Part shown: positions 24,635 to 32,780 of the stretch, piece by piece
Layout: each line of letters begins with the position of its first letter
Position numbering within the stretch: the first letter of the stretch is position 1
DNA from: Litorivicinus lipolyticus
Lineage (GTDB): Bacteria; Pseudomonadota; Gammaproteobacteria; Pseudomonadales; Litorivicinaceae
Assembly: GCF_009650135.1 (NCBI RefSeq)
Contig: NZ_CP045871.1
Span: 1,302,001-1,366,000 of the forward strand
Direction: 5' to 3'
DNA length: 64,000 bases
Notes under the pieces: generated by a model
The model's database searches: none
Told to the model about the DNA's origin: nothing
What the model saw: only the letters and a program-made list of their open reading frames with translations
Position numbers and translations under genes: made by a program

Positions 24635-25653
24635 CCCGCCAAGCACCCCCGGTTAAGCGGCACGGGGGTCAGCTCGCGCATGCGTTCAAACACATCAACG
24701 CCCAATTGACGATAGACGTCCAACAGGTCCACCAGCACCCAGTTTTCTCGAATCAAGCCGTGCTCGCAGCGCCAAAAATCCAAGCTACGCATGGTCAAAG
24801 GCTGATTGGCCGGGGCAATGCCCATCCAGCCATCGCCACTCAGGGTCATCTGCATATTCGGCCAGCCGGTAATACCGACGTAGTCCCCGTCTGCAAACAA
24901 AGCGCCTTTGCCTCCGGTACCACGGCGATCGGGCATGGCTTTCAGGAAGGGTATTTGATGCCAGTGTCGGAACCCGGCAATGCCTCGATTGGTGCCAATC
25001 CCAGCCGGACCGTACCAATTCATTTTTGGGTGCCAATAACGCTCCAGCCCCATCGCGCCCGCACCGCCCTCGGCAAAGTCCAATAACCCGGACAGCATGT
25101 TCGACACCAGTCCGGCCGCGGACGACGCACGCGCCGCATCGCGCGGGCCCGACTGAAGCCCGTCCTGTGTCGCAGGTCCAGGCGCCTGCCACGTACGACC
25201 CAGGCTAGGCGCCATTGGCCACGCGGCGCACTGCATCATTAACTCCGGGATGTCCCAAATCGCCTGAATCTCGACCACTTGACCGCCTTCAAAACGGAAA
25301 AATTCGTGGTACCGCATGGCCACCTGGTGACCGGTCGGCGGTATGTCGAGCCAGGGAGCGACCATGACGCCGGTGAAATACCCAGCCAATCCGACCCAGT
25401 CGCCATCCTCGGCGGTGTCACCGGCGACCCGAATAAAGTCGCGACGTTCAAGGTCCGGCATCGCAGCGGCCAAGTCGGCCACCGCGTTCAGGTAGTGTGC
25501 GGCGCCCGTCGCGGTGCCCAGCGGGTGACACAGATTAACCACGACGTCCGCGGCCAAAATCCGTTCACACACAGTCGCCAGTGCCGCCGGATCGTAATCA
25601 TATTGAGCCTTGGAAAAGTCCATCAAGGCGTCTCGGTTGGACCGATGCGGCAT
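24631..25653 (-). CDS. Double SnoaL/NTF2-like protein, paralogue of 22009-22974
   Basis: This 340-residue protein has two SnoaL/NTF2-like halves separated by a Pro/Ala/Gly-rich linker (about residues 155-180). The first half contains HPLGTATGAAHYLNAV, a SnoaL-style MVAPWLDIPPTGHQVAMRYHEFFRFEGGQVVEIQAIWD and a hydrophobic core. The second has HPKMNWYGPAGIGTNRGIAGFRHWHQIPFLKAMPD and RSLDFWRCEHGLIRENWVLVDLLD. The function is unknown. It starts two bases after the stop of the IalB-like gene, so the two are probably co-transcribed. A start at the internal ATG (MDFSKAQYDYD) is also possible. Confidence 0.75.
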   Translation of the reverse strand: MPHRSNRDALMDFSKAQYDYDPAALATVCERILAADVVVNLCHPLGTATGAAHYLNAVADLAAAMPDLERRDFIRVAGDTAEDGDWVGLAGYFTGVMVAPWLDIPPTGHQVAMRYHEFFRFEGGQVVEIQAIWDIPELMMQCAAWPMAPSLGRTWQAPGPATQDGLQSGPRDAARASSAAGLVSNMLSGLLDFAEGGAGAMGLERYWHPKMNWYGPAGIGTNRGIAGFRHWHQIPFLKAMPDRRGTGGKGALFADGDYVGITGWPNMQMTLSGDGWMGIAPANQPLTMRSLDFWRCEHGLIRENWVLVDLLDVYRQLGVDVFERMRELTPVPLNRGCLAG

Positions 25654-25655
25654 GC

Positions 25656-26135
25656 TCAGACCCCTTCGCTGGCCGCGGTAAATCCAGCCAACGACAGCTC
25701 GACGACCTGAGTTTCAACGGTCCCAAATAAGCGAAAGCCAAGTCGCGCACGGTTGCCCGCGCGCAGCGTCGCTAACAAGGCCTCGTCGACCGCCAACACC
25801 GCAGCACAGCCCTGTGCAACACAGGTGCTGTAGGCAAATCGTTGTTCCTCACCTTCGTCAATTTGAATCACCAAGCCCGCGCGCAAATCCATACCCAGCG
25901 GCAACGCGATTTCTAAAAACTGGCCATCGGGTACGCGTGACAGTGTTGCCCGCAATAACGGACGGGTCTGCTCGTCCTGAGTTACGTTTAACACTTGTAT
26001 GGCTTCGCATCGGCTGACTTCACCTTCGGACAAACATACCTGGGTCCAGTCTTTGTAGCGGGTTTCGTTAACCTCGGGCGCGGCCATCGCCAACGGCGCA
26101 ATCACAGCCAATAGCGCGAGTTTGTTTCGTATCAT
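25656..26135 (-). CDS. Exported IalB-family (invasion-associated locus B) protein
   Basis: The 159-residue precursor starts at the ATG at 26135, with GGAG six bases upstream. An N-terminal signal peptide (about 18 residues, ending near APLAMAAP) is followed by an IalB-family domain (YKDWTQVCLSEGEVSRCEAIQVL, GMDLRAGLVIQID, CVAQGCAAVLAVD). Four Cys residues could form two disulfides in the periplasm. Outside Bartonella the family is a common periplasmic protein of unknown function, and no virulence role is implied. Confidence 0.82.
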   Translation of the reverse strand: MIRNKLALLAVIAPLAMAAPEVNETRYKDWTQVCLSEGEVSRCEAIQVLNVTQDEQTRPLLRATLSRVPDGQFLEIALPLGMDLRAGLVIQIDEGEEQRFAYSTCVAQGCAAVLAVDEALLATLRAGNRARLGFRLFGTVETQVVELSLAGFTAASEGV

Positions 26136-26195
26136 TGGAACTCCAGTTGTTTTCTGTTCAGTCATTGATTTTTACTATAGCGCCCACAAAAAAAC

Positions 26196-26218
26196 AGTGG
26201 TTGTGGCAAATTACCACT
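26196..26218. repeat. Inverted repeat upstream of peroxiredoxin gene
   Basis: Perfect six-base arms AGTGGT (26196-26201) and ACCACT (26213-26218) are separated by 11 bases in the divergent spacer between the IalB-like gene and the peroxiredoxin gene. The position 52 bases upstream of the start fits an operator. No regulator can be named. Confidence 0.35.
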
Positions 26219-26269
26219 TTGCTACTCTGCGCCCGCACCATTCCACTGATTGACTTAGGAGATTCACCC

Positions 26270-26809
26270 ATGAGCCAAGGCTCTACTTTGCCCGTTGTTA
26301 CTTTTCACACCCGTGTGCGTGACGAATCCATCGGCGGCGACAACCCCTTCCGCTGGGAAGACGTCCAATCAGACGCCCTGTTCGGTAGCGAAAGCAACCC
26401 GCGCCGCGTTGTGCTGTTTAGCTTGCCCGGTGCGTTCACGCCCACATGCTCGACCTTCCAGCTGCCTGGTTTCGAAAACAACGCCCAAGCATTTAAAGAT
26501 GCCGGCATTGATGACATCTACTGCGTCAGCGTCAACGACACCTTCGTGATGAACGCATGGGGCCGCGGCCAGAAACTCGAAAACGTCAAAGTTGTACCGG
26601 ACGGAACCGGCGAGTTCACCGACAAAATGGGCATGTTGGTCGACAAGAGCAACATAGGCTTTGGCAAGCGCTCGTGGCGCTACGCGGCGGTCATCAAAAA
26701 TGGTGTCGTCGAGCAGTGGTTCGAAGAACCCGGCAAGTGCGACAACCACGGCGAAGACCCCTACGGTGTGTCATCACCCGAAACCGTGTTGGAATACTTG
26801 ACCAAGTAA
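26270..26809 (+). CDS. Peroxiredoxin (Prx5-like thiol peroxidase)
   Basis: This 179-residue redoxin reduces hydroperoxides through a peroxidatic Cys, C60, in the motif PGAFTPTCSTFQLPGFE. The layout (FRWEDVQSDALF...VVLFSLPGAFTPTCS...DTFVMNAWGRGQKLENVKVVPDGTGEF) is that of the Prx5 group found in marine proteobacteria. There is no glutaredoxin extension. The start is the ATG at 26270 after TTAGGAG; the in-frame extension to 26135 runs through the promoter region and is rejected. It is convergent with the SCO1 gene, five bases apart. Confidence 0.9.
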   Translation: MSQGSTLPVVTFHTRVRDESIGGDNPFRWEDVQSDALFGSESNPRRVVLFSLPGAFTPTCSTFQLPGFENNAQAFKDAGIDDIYCVSVNDTFVMNAWGRGQKLENVKVVPDGTGEFTDKMGMLVDKSNIGFGKRSWRYAAVIKNGVVEQWFEEPGKCDNHGEDPYGVSSPETVLEYLTK

Positions 26810-26814
26810 TCCGC

Positions 26815-27384
26815 TTACGGCAATGCCTTGGCCAACAGCGCCAGGGCATCGTCAAGTGCATCGCCATCGCGAATCAGTCCAATCAACTGATGATCCGCGT
26901 CCAACACCAGCAGCCCTGCTGAATGATCGACCAAATAATCCTCACCATTCACCGCATCCACTTTGGCGAAATACACGCTAAAGGTCTGTGCGGCCGCCTT
27001 CAATTCGGCCTCGGACCCGGTCAACGCAATTGTCGTCGGATCGAAATAAGCGACGTACTGAGTCAGCCGTTCGGGGGTGTCGCGGGCCGGATCAACGCTG
27101 ACGAACACCGACTGGGTGCGCTGCCCAGTGGCGGCCTGCTGCGCGTCCAGCACCTGCGCCAGATACGCCAGCGTGGTCGGACAAATATCGGGGCAAAAAG
27201 TATAACCAAATGTGACCACGTACGGCTTGCCGGCCAGCGCAGCGGCCGAATCAAACGGCGCACCATCCATCGACGTGAGGCGCAATTCGCGAGCATTTTT
27301 GGGATCCGGTAACCACTGGCTGCCGATCACGCCCATGCCGAGCGCCAGAACGCCGGCCAACAACCACATCAGCGTCCGCGGCAT
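26815..27384 (-). CDS. SCO1/SenC copper-delivery protein
   Basis: SCO proteins are membrane-anchored thioredoxin-fold copper chaperones that deliver copper to the CuA site of cytochrome c oxidase. The 189-residue protein has an N-terminal signal anchor (about residues 4-24). The Cu-binding CX3C is C64-C68 in FCPDICPT, and the third ligand H154 is in VDHSAG. It is coupled to the PCuAC gene by a TGATG overlap. No oxidase gene lies in this window. Confidence 0.93.
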   Translation of the reverse strand: MPRTLMWLLAGVLALGMGVIGSQWLPDPKNARELRLTSMDGAPFDSAAALAGKPYVVTFGYTFCPDICPTTLAYLAQVLDAQQAATGQRTQSVFVSVDPARDTPERLTQYVAYFDPTTIALTGSEAELKAAAQTFSVYFAKVDAVNGEDYLVDHSAGLLVLDADHQLIGLIRDGDALDDALALLAKALP

Positions 27385-27839
27385 CAGTGTTTCGCCCCGG
27401 GTTTGGCATGTTTCATTTTACGAATATCAACCACTGGCGCGTTAATCGGGTAGCGACCTCCCTGCTCGTCAATCAGCACAATATCGATGGCAGTGCCGGC
27501 AACTAGCGGCGCGTTGAGCCCCATTAACATTACGTGCAAACCGCCGGGTTTGAGCACTACAGAGTCGCCCGCGGCGATCGATATGCCGTCGACCTGGCGC
27601 ATGCGCATCACGCCGTTGTCGTTCAAATGGGTGTGAAGCTCGTTGCGTCGAGCCACCGCAGTTTCCACCGCGACCAGGCGCAGCGACGCGTCCGAATGGT
27701 TAGTCAACGTCATAAAGGCTGCCGAGTTAGCGGCGCCGGGGACGCTGGCGCGGGCGATCACATCGGTTGCGATCAATGGGCCGGCATTTGCAGCCAGGGC
27801 AGATATGGTGGCGATCGTCGCCAAAAATTTCGTCAACAT
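27384..27839 (-). CDS. Periplasmic copper chaperone PCuAC
   Basis: The 151-residue exported protein has a cleavable signal peptide (about 19 residues). It carries the PCuAC copper motif: His/Met ligands in RNELHTHLNDNGVMRMRQV and then PGGLHVMLMGL. PCuAC passes Cu(I) to SCO or directly to the CuA site of oxidases. A His- and Lys-rich tail (KMKHAKPGAKH) is present. AAGGA precedes the start. The order is unknown exported protein - PCuAC - SCO1, one transcription unit on the minus strand. Confidence 0.92.
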   Translation of the reverse strand: MLTKFLATIATISALAANAGPLIATDVIARASVPGAANSAAFMTLTNHSDASLRLVAVETAVARRNELHTHLNDNGVMRMRQVDGISIAAGDSVVLKPGGLHVMLMGLNAPLVAGTAIDIVLIDEQGGRYPINAPVVDIRKMKHAKPGAKH

Positions 27840-27875
27840 TGGGTGATCCTTTTCAATTCATTGTGGAGTAGTGAG

Positions 27876-28214
27876 TTAAACGAACAATGAATGAATCGGC
27901 GGGTCGCGAGCATGGAATTGGGGGGTATCGGCATCGACCATGAGCCCATCACGGACGCCAGCGTCGACCGAATGTGCATTCGCGATGCCTAGGTTAAGCG
28001 TTGGTATCAGGCCATCAAGTTCCGCCAGCCGCCGCCAACAGTCACAAGCTGGTGCATCGGCCAATGGAACCTTGGATTGGCCGGCATCATCGAGGTAGAC
28101 AACTTGAGTTCGGTCCAGGCTGCACAATACCGTCGCGGTCAGGCCCAGTGACGCCACCGATGCGGCGTTGGACCCAACCAACACTAACAGCACTAAACCC
28201 AAGACTTTCATCAT
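27876..28214 (-). CDS. Exported small Cys-containing protein, possibly DUF2946-like
   Basis: This 112-residue exported protein has a hydrophobic N-terminus (signal peptide ending near SNAAS) and three Cys residues (TVLCSLDRT, ACDCWRR). The C-terminus HARDPPIHSLFV recalls the Ala-Arg-x-Pro-Pro end of DUF2946 proteins, which often sit beside copper genes. The match is weak, and it may instead be a lineage-specific protein. It is the first gene of the copper-chaperone unit. Confidence 0.6.
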   Translation of the reverse strand: MMKVLGLVLLVLVGSNAASVASLGLTATVLCSLDRTQVVYLDDAGQSKVPLADAPACDCWRRLAELDGLIPTLNLGIANAHSVDAGVRDGLMVDADTPQFHARDPPIHSLFV

Positions 28215-28293
28215 GGGGCTAGCCTATCGCAGCCGTTTTTGGTTGACTACAGAGGTTCCCAACTTACGACAATAAAAATTAGAGGTGAAAATC

Positions 28294-28404
28294 ATGGTCA
28301 ACGTTGCCAATCAAGGTGAAACACTGGGCTGGATGCTGGGCGGAATCGCGCTGCTGTTCGTGGTCGTTTATCGCTTAATTTCGAACAAAAAAAGTAAGCA
28401 TTGA
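28294..28404 (+). CDS. 36-residue single-helix membrane protein
   Basis: The ORF encodes MVNVANQGETLGWMLGG followed by one hydrophobic segment (about residues 14-28) and a basic tail NKKSKH, a layout expected for a small inner-membrane protein with its N-terminus outside. AGAGGTGA lies six bases before the ATG. The stop overlaps the TTG start of the ghrA-like gene (TTGA), implying translational coupling. No family is recognised. It is too short for usual gene-calling cutoffs. Confidence 0.68.
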   Translation: MVNVANQGETLGWMLGGIALLFVVVYRLISNKKSKH

Positions 28405-29315
28405 TCCCCTTTCTATCGACCGCCAGTGACGACGAACAGGCGCACTGGCTCGAGCAGCTCAATAACAACACCCACGGCCTGACCTTCGCACACCCCGATC
28501 AGATCGACCCCAGCCAACCGCGCGTCGCCGTTTTCACTGCGCCTGCGGCGTCGCAGCTGAACCAATTTCCGAACCTTGAATGGGCCCAATGCACCTGGGC
28601 CGGGGTTGATCAGGCCCTGTCTCAAACAGCGGTGCCGATCGCACGCCTGGTGGACCCCGGTTTAACGGCGATTATGGCCGAGGCGGTATTGGCCTGGACG
28701 CTGTATTTACAGCGCGACATGCCGCACTACCAACGCGCCCAGCGCACGCGTCAATGGGAGCCGCGGCCGTATCGGCCGCCCGAGTCGATTTCAGTCGCCA
28801 TCTTTGGCGCCGGTCAACTTGGCCTGGCCGGTGCCGAACGCCTGCACCAGCACGGCTTCGATGTCACCACACTGAGCGCATCTTCAGCGCCGATCGTGCC
28901 ATGGACCCACATCACCGGCACCGCAACGCCAGCCCAGTTGGCGCGCTTTGACCTGATCGTTAACTTGATACCCGCGTCGGCGTCGACACAGCGCCACTAC
29001 ACCACTGATTTCTGGAGTCAGTGCCAACCGGGGCTGGGGTTCATTAACTTCGGGCGCAGCGCCGCTGTGGTTGACGCCGACCTGCACCAGGCGCTCAACC
29101 ACGGGCACATCGGTCATGCGGTGTTGGACGTATTTGATCACGAACCATTGGACATGGCGGACTGGAAATACGGCCACGAAGCCGTCACGGTGCTGCCGCA
29201 TATTAGCGCCCAAACCCCAGCCCCCAGCGCCGCGAAGGTGATCATCGAAACCCTACGCCGCTACCGGCTCGACGGGGCGGTGCCTGCTATGGTCGACCGC
29301 TCGCGCGGGTACTAG
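28401..29315 (+). CDS. ghrA: D-2-hydroxyacid dehydrogenase, GhrA-like glyoxylate/hydroxypyruvate reductase
   Basis: This 304-residue NAD(P)-dependent enzyme is of the GhrA group, which reduces glyoxylate and hydroxypyruvate. The Rossmann motif is VAIFGAGQLGLAGAERL, followed by LIVNLIPASASTQ and FINFGRSAAVVDADLHQAL with the catalytic Arg. VFDHEPL carries the Glu, and LPHISAQT carries the His. The TTG start is dictated by coupling to the small membrane-protein gene (TTGA). The exact substrate is not certain, and this is a family-level call. It ends in a CTAG overlap with the convergent gene. Confidence 0.86.
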   Translation: MIPFLSTASDDEQAHWLEQLNNNTHGLTFAHPDQIDPSQPRVAVFTAPAASQLNQFPNLEWAQCTWAGVDQALSQTAVPIARLVDPGLTAIMAEAVLAWTLYLQRDMPHYQRAQRTRQWEPRPYRPPESISVAIFGAGQLGLAGAERLHQHGFDVTTLSASSAPIVPWTHITGTATPAQLARFDLIVNLIPASASTQRHYTTDFWSQCQPGLGFINFGRSAAVVDADLHQALNHGHIGHAVLDVFDHEPLDMADWKYGHEAVTVLPHISAQTPAPSAAKVIIETLRRYRLDGAVPAMVDRSRGY

Positions 29316-29815
29316 CGATCCCAGCTTTCGGTGCGATTAACGTAGCGCGTGTCGATGTGATGATTTGGGTTCAATGCCCAGGTCGCTACATACCCGGGCT
29401 GACGCCACCGCTGCTCGGACAACCCAAATGACTCGGCCGCTTGGACCGATCCGATATCGATGCCGCGACTGACGATGTCGCCGGTACGCGGCTCAAATTC
29501 GCCGGCCACCACCCACAAATGCGCCAACCCTTCGTTCGCGGCGTAGTCACGCGCACGGTCGACGTGGGCTTGGCAGGCCTCGGTGCAGTCAGGACCGATA
29601 AAGGTCACTTGATAACCCCGCCCGGCGTGGTCCAAGGTCGAATCAAACACCCCGCCATCGACCGCCAAGGTCACGCTGACCGGCGCGAACAATCCAGGCG
29701 CTAGACTGTGACAAATAGGTAGCAACTCATCTTTTTTGAGATAAGAGCCGCCGACGACGCCGGCGGATAAGCAGGCCGCGACAAATACTAGCCAAAAGGC
29801 ATCGGACAATTTCAT
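29312..29815 (-). CDS. Signal-anchored CX3C protein, SCO/thioredoxin-like (unassigned)
   Basis: This 167-residue protein has an N-terminal membrane anchor (about residues 6-24) and a periplasmic domain. The strand-turn YQVTFIGPDCTEACQAHVDRARDYA places C77 and C81 in a CX3C arrangement at the position where SCO1 has its CPxxC copper site. LWVVAGEF and the following helix are consistent with a thioredoxin fold. A histidine equivalent to the SCO ligand is not obvious, although NPNHHID is present near the C-terminus. It lies 1.1 kb from the SCO1/PCuAC unit. The function is unknown. Confidence 0.65.
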   Translation of the reverse strand: MKLSDAFWLVFVAACLSAGVVGGSYLKKDELLPICHSLAPGLFAPVSVTLAVDGGVFDSTLDHAGRGYQVTFIGPDCTEACQAHVDRARDYAANEGLAHLWVVAGEFEPRTGDIVSRGIDIGSVQAAESFGLSEQRWRQPGYVATWALNPNHHIDTRYVNRTESWDR

Positions 29816-29906
29816 GCGCCGACGCTAGCGCCCTTGGCGAACATCTTCAAGCAGGTTTTGCGACGCGGTTCGACCCTGCCCGATCCCAGCCTTGCATACT
29901 ACGGCC

Positions 29907-31664
29907 ATGAGTTTCCGTTTTAGAAATGCCCTGCGTGGCTCCGAAGTATTACTAGCACTGCTCTTTATCGCCGCCGCAACAGCGCTCAGTGTTGGCTTTG
30001 GCTCGGCTCAGCGCCAAGCCGCCGAATCGCGCGAAACAACTCGGGTCGACGCCCTCGCCACGCGCATTCACAACGACATGGTCAGTCGTAGCTTCGCATT
30101 GGCTCAGGTCGGACGTTACTTTCAATCGACAGCTCCGGTCAGCTACGACGAGTGGGCGCGCTTCGTCGAACCGATCCTGGACCACTTTCCCGAGCTCACC
30201 GGGATTGCCTATGTTGCTGTTGGCGAAGGCCCTGCCTTGGAGCGCGCGGTGACCTTAGGCCAAACGCAAGACCCCAATTTTAGTATCTTCGAGTTGACCG
30301 CAGAGGGGTCACGCGCAGTCACACGCCAGGCTGGGCCGCGCGCGCCAGTGGTCTATGTCAGTACCGATGACCGCAATACCGAAGCCCTCGGCTTGGACCT
30401 TTACCGTGAGCCGGCACGCGCCGAACTGCTCAAACAGATTTCCGCACTGCGGCGCTTTACCCTGTCCGAACCCTTGGTCTTGGTCGACACAGCGGCGCCT
30501 GTCGCGGTGTTGTTTGGCGTGCCTATCGTGGACGGCGCCTCGATTTCCCGTTTCATCGTCGGCGCCGTTCAGATTGATACACTGGTCACGCAGATATTGA
30601 CCGGCACCGGGCTTAACGACTCTGCCATCCGCATCATCGATGCCGAACGCCCCGATCAGACCCTATACAACGGGCTGGCAGCCGCAGACCCTGCCAATGG
30701 CGTCGAGCGTCACCGCACGATCCAAATCGGCGGACGCACCTGGGACATCAGCTTCAACATTGCGCCGGTACGGATTCCGCTTTGGGTCTTTTTGCTGTGG
30801 CTGGTACCCAGCCTACTGGCGCTGACGATGCTGGTCATTAGCACCCAACGCCGCGTTCAACTGGCGCAAACCCAAGCCGAAGTCACGCGTACCGTCGCCG
30901 ACAGCGAGCGGCTGAACCAGGATTTGATTAAAGAACGCGCCAAGCTGACCGAAAGCCTTGATCACATCAACCGCAAAAATCGGGAACTGGAGTCCTTTGC
31001 CTATGTTGCCTCGCATGACCTAAAGGCACCCTTACGCGGCATCCGCAACGTCAGCGCTTGGCTGCTCGAAGACCTGGCGCTGCTGGACCTGCCGGCCTCC
31101 ATCACCGAATACAACTTGCGCTTGACCACCTTGACCCAAAAAATGGGCGATCTGCTGGACGGGTTACTGGGTTTCAACCGCGCCCGCCTCGACGATCAAC
31201 AAGAGCCAGTCGATTTGAACGCCATGGTCGCCGAAATTGCGGCGGACGTGGATCAATCGCACGGCCCTTTTGGCCTGACATGTACTGAGTTGCCAACGCT
31301 GCAAACCCGCGAATCAGCCCTGCGCCGGGTGTTAACCGAGCTGATAACCAATGCGGTCGTTCACAATTCAAACGCAGCGCCAGCGCTACAACTAACCGCG
31401 ACCCCAGACGCCGACGGCCTGGTTTTTCGGTTGTGTGACAATGGCACCGCGATACCGGTTCAAGCACGCGACCGCGTGTTCGAGATTTTTCAAACCTTAC
31501 ACGCAACCGGCGATCGGGTGGCGGGCCTGGGACTGGCGGTGGTTCGCAAACTGGTGTCTTACCACGGCGGTCACATCCACATTGTTGACAACACTACGAC
31601 CGATGGCACCTGTTTCGAATTCAGTTGGCCGTGCACACTAGCGGCGGATTCAAGCGAGGCATGA
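29907..31664 (+). CDS. CHASE-domain sensor histidine kinase
   Basis: The 585-residue kinase has an N-terminal helix (about 8-28) and an extracytoplasmic CHASE domain (about 35-255), recognisable from ELTGIAYVAVGEG, VVYVSTDDRNTEALGLDLYREPARAEL and VLFGVPIVDG. A second helix lies near 295-315, then a short coiled coil. The HisKA domain has H370 (VASHDLKAPLRG), and the HATPase domain ends in GLGLAVVRKLVSYHGG. CHASE domains sense small extracellular ligands; the ligand here is unknown. The ATG at 29907 is preferred to a TTG at 29892. It overlaps the response regulator by ATGA. Confidence 0.9.
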   Translation: MSFRFRNALRGSEVLLALLFIAAATALSVGFGSAQRQAAESRETTRVDALATRIHNDMVSRSFALAQVGRYFQSTAPVSYDEWARFVEPILDHFPELTGIAYVAVGEGPALERAVTLGQTQDPNFSIFELTAEGSRAVTRQAGPRAPVVYVSTDDRNTEALGLDLYREPARAELLKQISALRRFTLSEPLVLVDTAAPVAVLFGVPIVDGASISRFIVGAVQIDTLVTQILTGTGLNDSAIRIIDAERPDQTLYNGLAAADPANGVERHRTIQIGGRTWDISFNIAPVRIPLWVFLLWLVPSLLALTMLVISTQRRVQLAQTQAEVTRTVADSERLNQDLIKERAKLTESLDHINRKNRELESFAYVASHDLKAPLRGIRNVSAWLLEDLALLDLPASITEYNLRLTTLTQKMGDLLDGLLGFNRARLDDQQEPVDLNAMVAEIAADVDQSHGPFGLTCTELPTLQTRESALRRVLTELITNAVVHNSNAAPALQLTATPDADGLVFRLCDNGTAIPVQARDRVFEIFQTLHATGDRVAGLGLAVVRKLVSYHGGHIHIVDNTTTDGTCFEFSWPCTLAADSSEA

Positions 31665-32104
31665 GCATGCGCGAACACTCCCCTGTGAGTTTTTTGTTAG
31701 TCGATGACGACGAGGTCGATATCATCAGCATGCAACGCGCGCTGAAAAAACAAAAGATCGCCAACCCGCTATTGGTGGCGCGCGATGGCATCGAAGCACT
31801 CGAAATTTTGCACGGCACCCACGAGGTATTCCGGCGCCCGCACAGCGTGATAGTGCTGTTGGATTTAAACATGCCACGCATGAACGGCCATGAATTCCTA
31901 AACGCCATTCGCGGCGATGCCACACTCAGCCAACTCGTGGTGTTCGTGCTGACGTCATCGCGCCACGAACGCGACATTCACCAGGCCTACGAACAAAACG
32001 TCGCCGGCTACATTGTTAAAGAAGACCTCAACAACGGCGGCCTCAGCCATGCACTGGGGCTTTTGGATAAATACTGGCGTGTGGTAGAACTGCCAGACAT
32101 TTAA
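31661..32104 (+). CDS. Single-domain response regulator (Rcp1-like)
   Basis: The 147-residue receiver domain has no output domain. The acidic pair DDDE is near residue 15, phosphoacceptor D68 lies in VLLDLNMPRMNG, and the Lys is in GYIVKEDLNN. The FRRPHSVIVLLDLNMPRMNGHEFL pattern is of the Rcp1 group that pairs with phytochrome-like or CHASE kinases. The ATG at 31661 overlaps the kinase stop. A second ATG at 31667 has better spacing from GAGG and may be the true start. Signal output must go through a partner not in this window. Confidence 0.9.
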   Translation: MSMREHSPVSFLLVDDDEVDIISMQRALKKQKIANPLLVARDGIEALEILHGTHEVFRRPHSVIVLLDLNMPRMNGHEFLNAIRGDATLSQLVVFVLTSSRHERDIHQAYEQNVAGYIVKEDLNNGGLSHALGLLDKYWRVVELPDI

Positions 32105-32117
32105 GCCAAGGTTGACC

Positions 32118-32780
32118 ATGCTGCGCGTAATTCTACTGTCCTTCTTACTACTGAGCGGCTGCACGTCTGGCGACTTCGAACCACGGCGACTGGCCCAGTC
32201 GGACACCCAACTGATTATTGAGCGGGTCCGAAACCAGCTTGATGAGGACCTCGACACACTGATCGGCAAGCTTTACGCGCGCAACCCGATCTTCTTAAAT
32301 CGATCCGGATTCACATTACCCCAGCGCCAGCGCATGCTGCGTGATGCGCGCTTTTACGCTGAATTGGACGAAGCACGCAGCACCGAGGCGGTGAGGCTGG
32401 CGTTTAACGACGACTTTGGCGGCGACCGGGTATTTGCTTTTGTTTACGGGCTCGCCAGCATGATCGACGAAAGCTACGGTCGCAAACGCGAGTTTTACTT
32501 ACTCGACGGACCCAGCGGCCAATTCATCTTTAACTCGGCGCGCAACATCGATACCGCGACCTTTTTGCTGCGCACTCAGACCCGCAGCGACGGCAGCCCC
32601 TACCTTTACGCGGACGGTTACCAAGGCGACATCTTGAACGCGAGTTTCTCGCAGTTATTGGGGCGTCTATCGGCCAAACAGGACGTGGTCGCCGATATGC
32701 TGGGGGACGGCAACCAACGTCAGGTCAACGCGGTCGCCCGTGGCGTGTTCACCACGGTATTCTTGCCGATCGGCCTTTAA
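32118..32780 (+). CDS. Putative lipoprotein, unknown function
   Basis: The 220-residue precursor has a signal peptide with lipobox LLSGC, giving lipid-modified Cys at about residue 16. It begins 13 bases after the response-regulator gene and may share its transcript. The mature part is mostly helical and acidic, with YGLASMIDESYGRKREFYLLDG, SARNIDTATFLLRT and NASFSQLLGRLSAKQ. No family is recognised. It ends in a TTAA overlap with the convergent unknown gene. Confidence 0.75.
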   Translation: MLRVILLSFLLLSGCTSGDFEPRRLAQSDTQLIIERVRNQLDEDLDTLIGKLYARNPIFLNRSGFTLPQRQRMLRDARFYAELDEARSTEAVRLAFNDDFGGDRVFAFVYGLASMIDESYGRKREFYLLDGPSGQFIFNSARNIDTATFLLRTQTRSDGSPYLYADGYQGDILNASFSQLLGRLSAKQDVVADMLGDGNQRQVNAVARGVFTTVFLPIGL

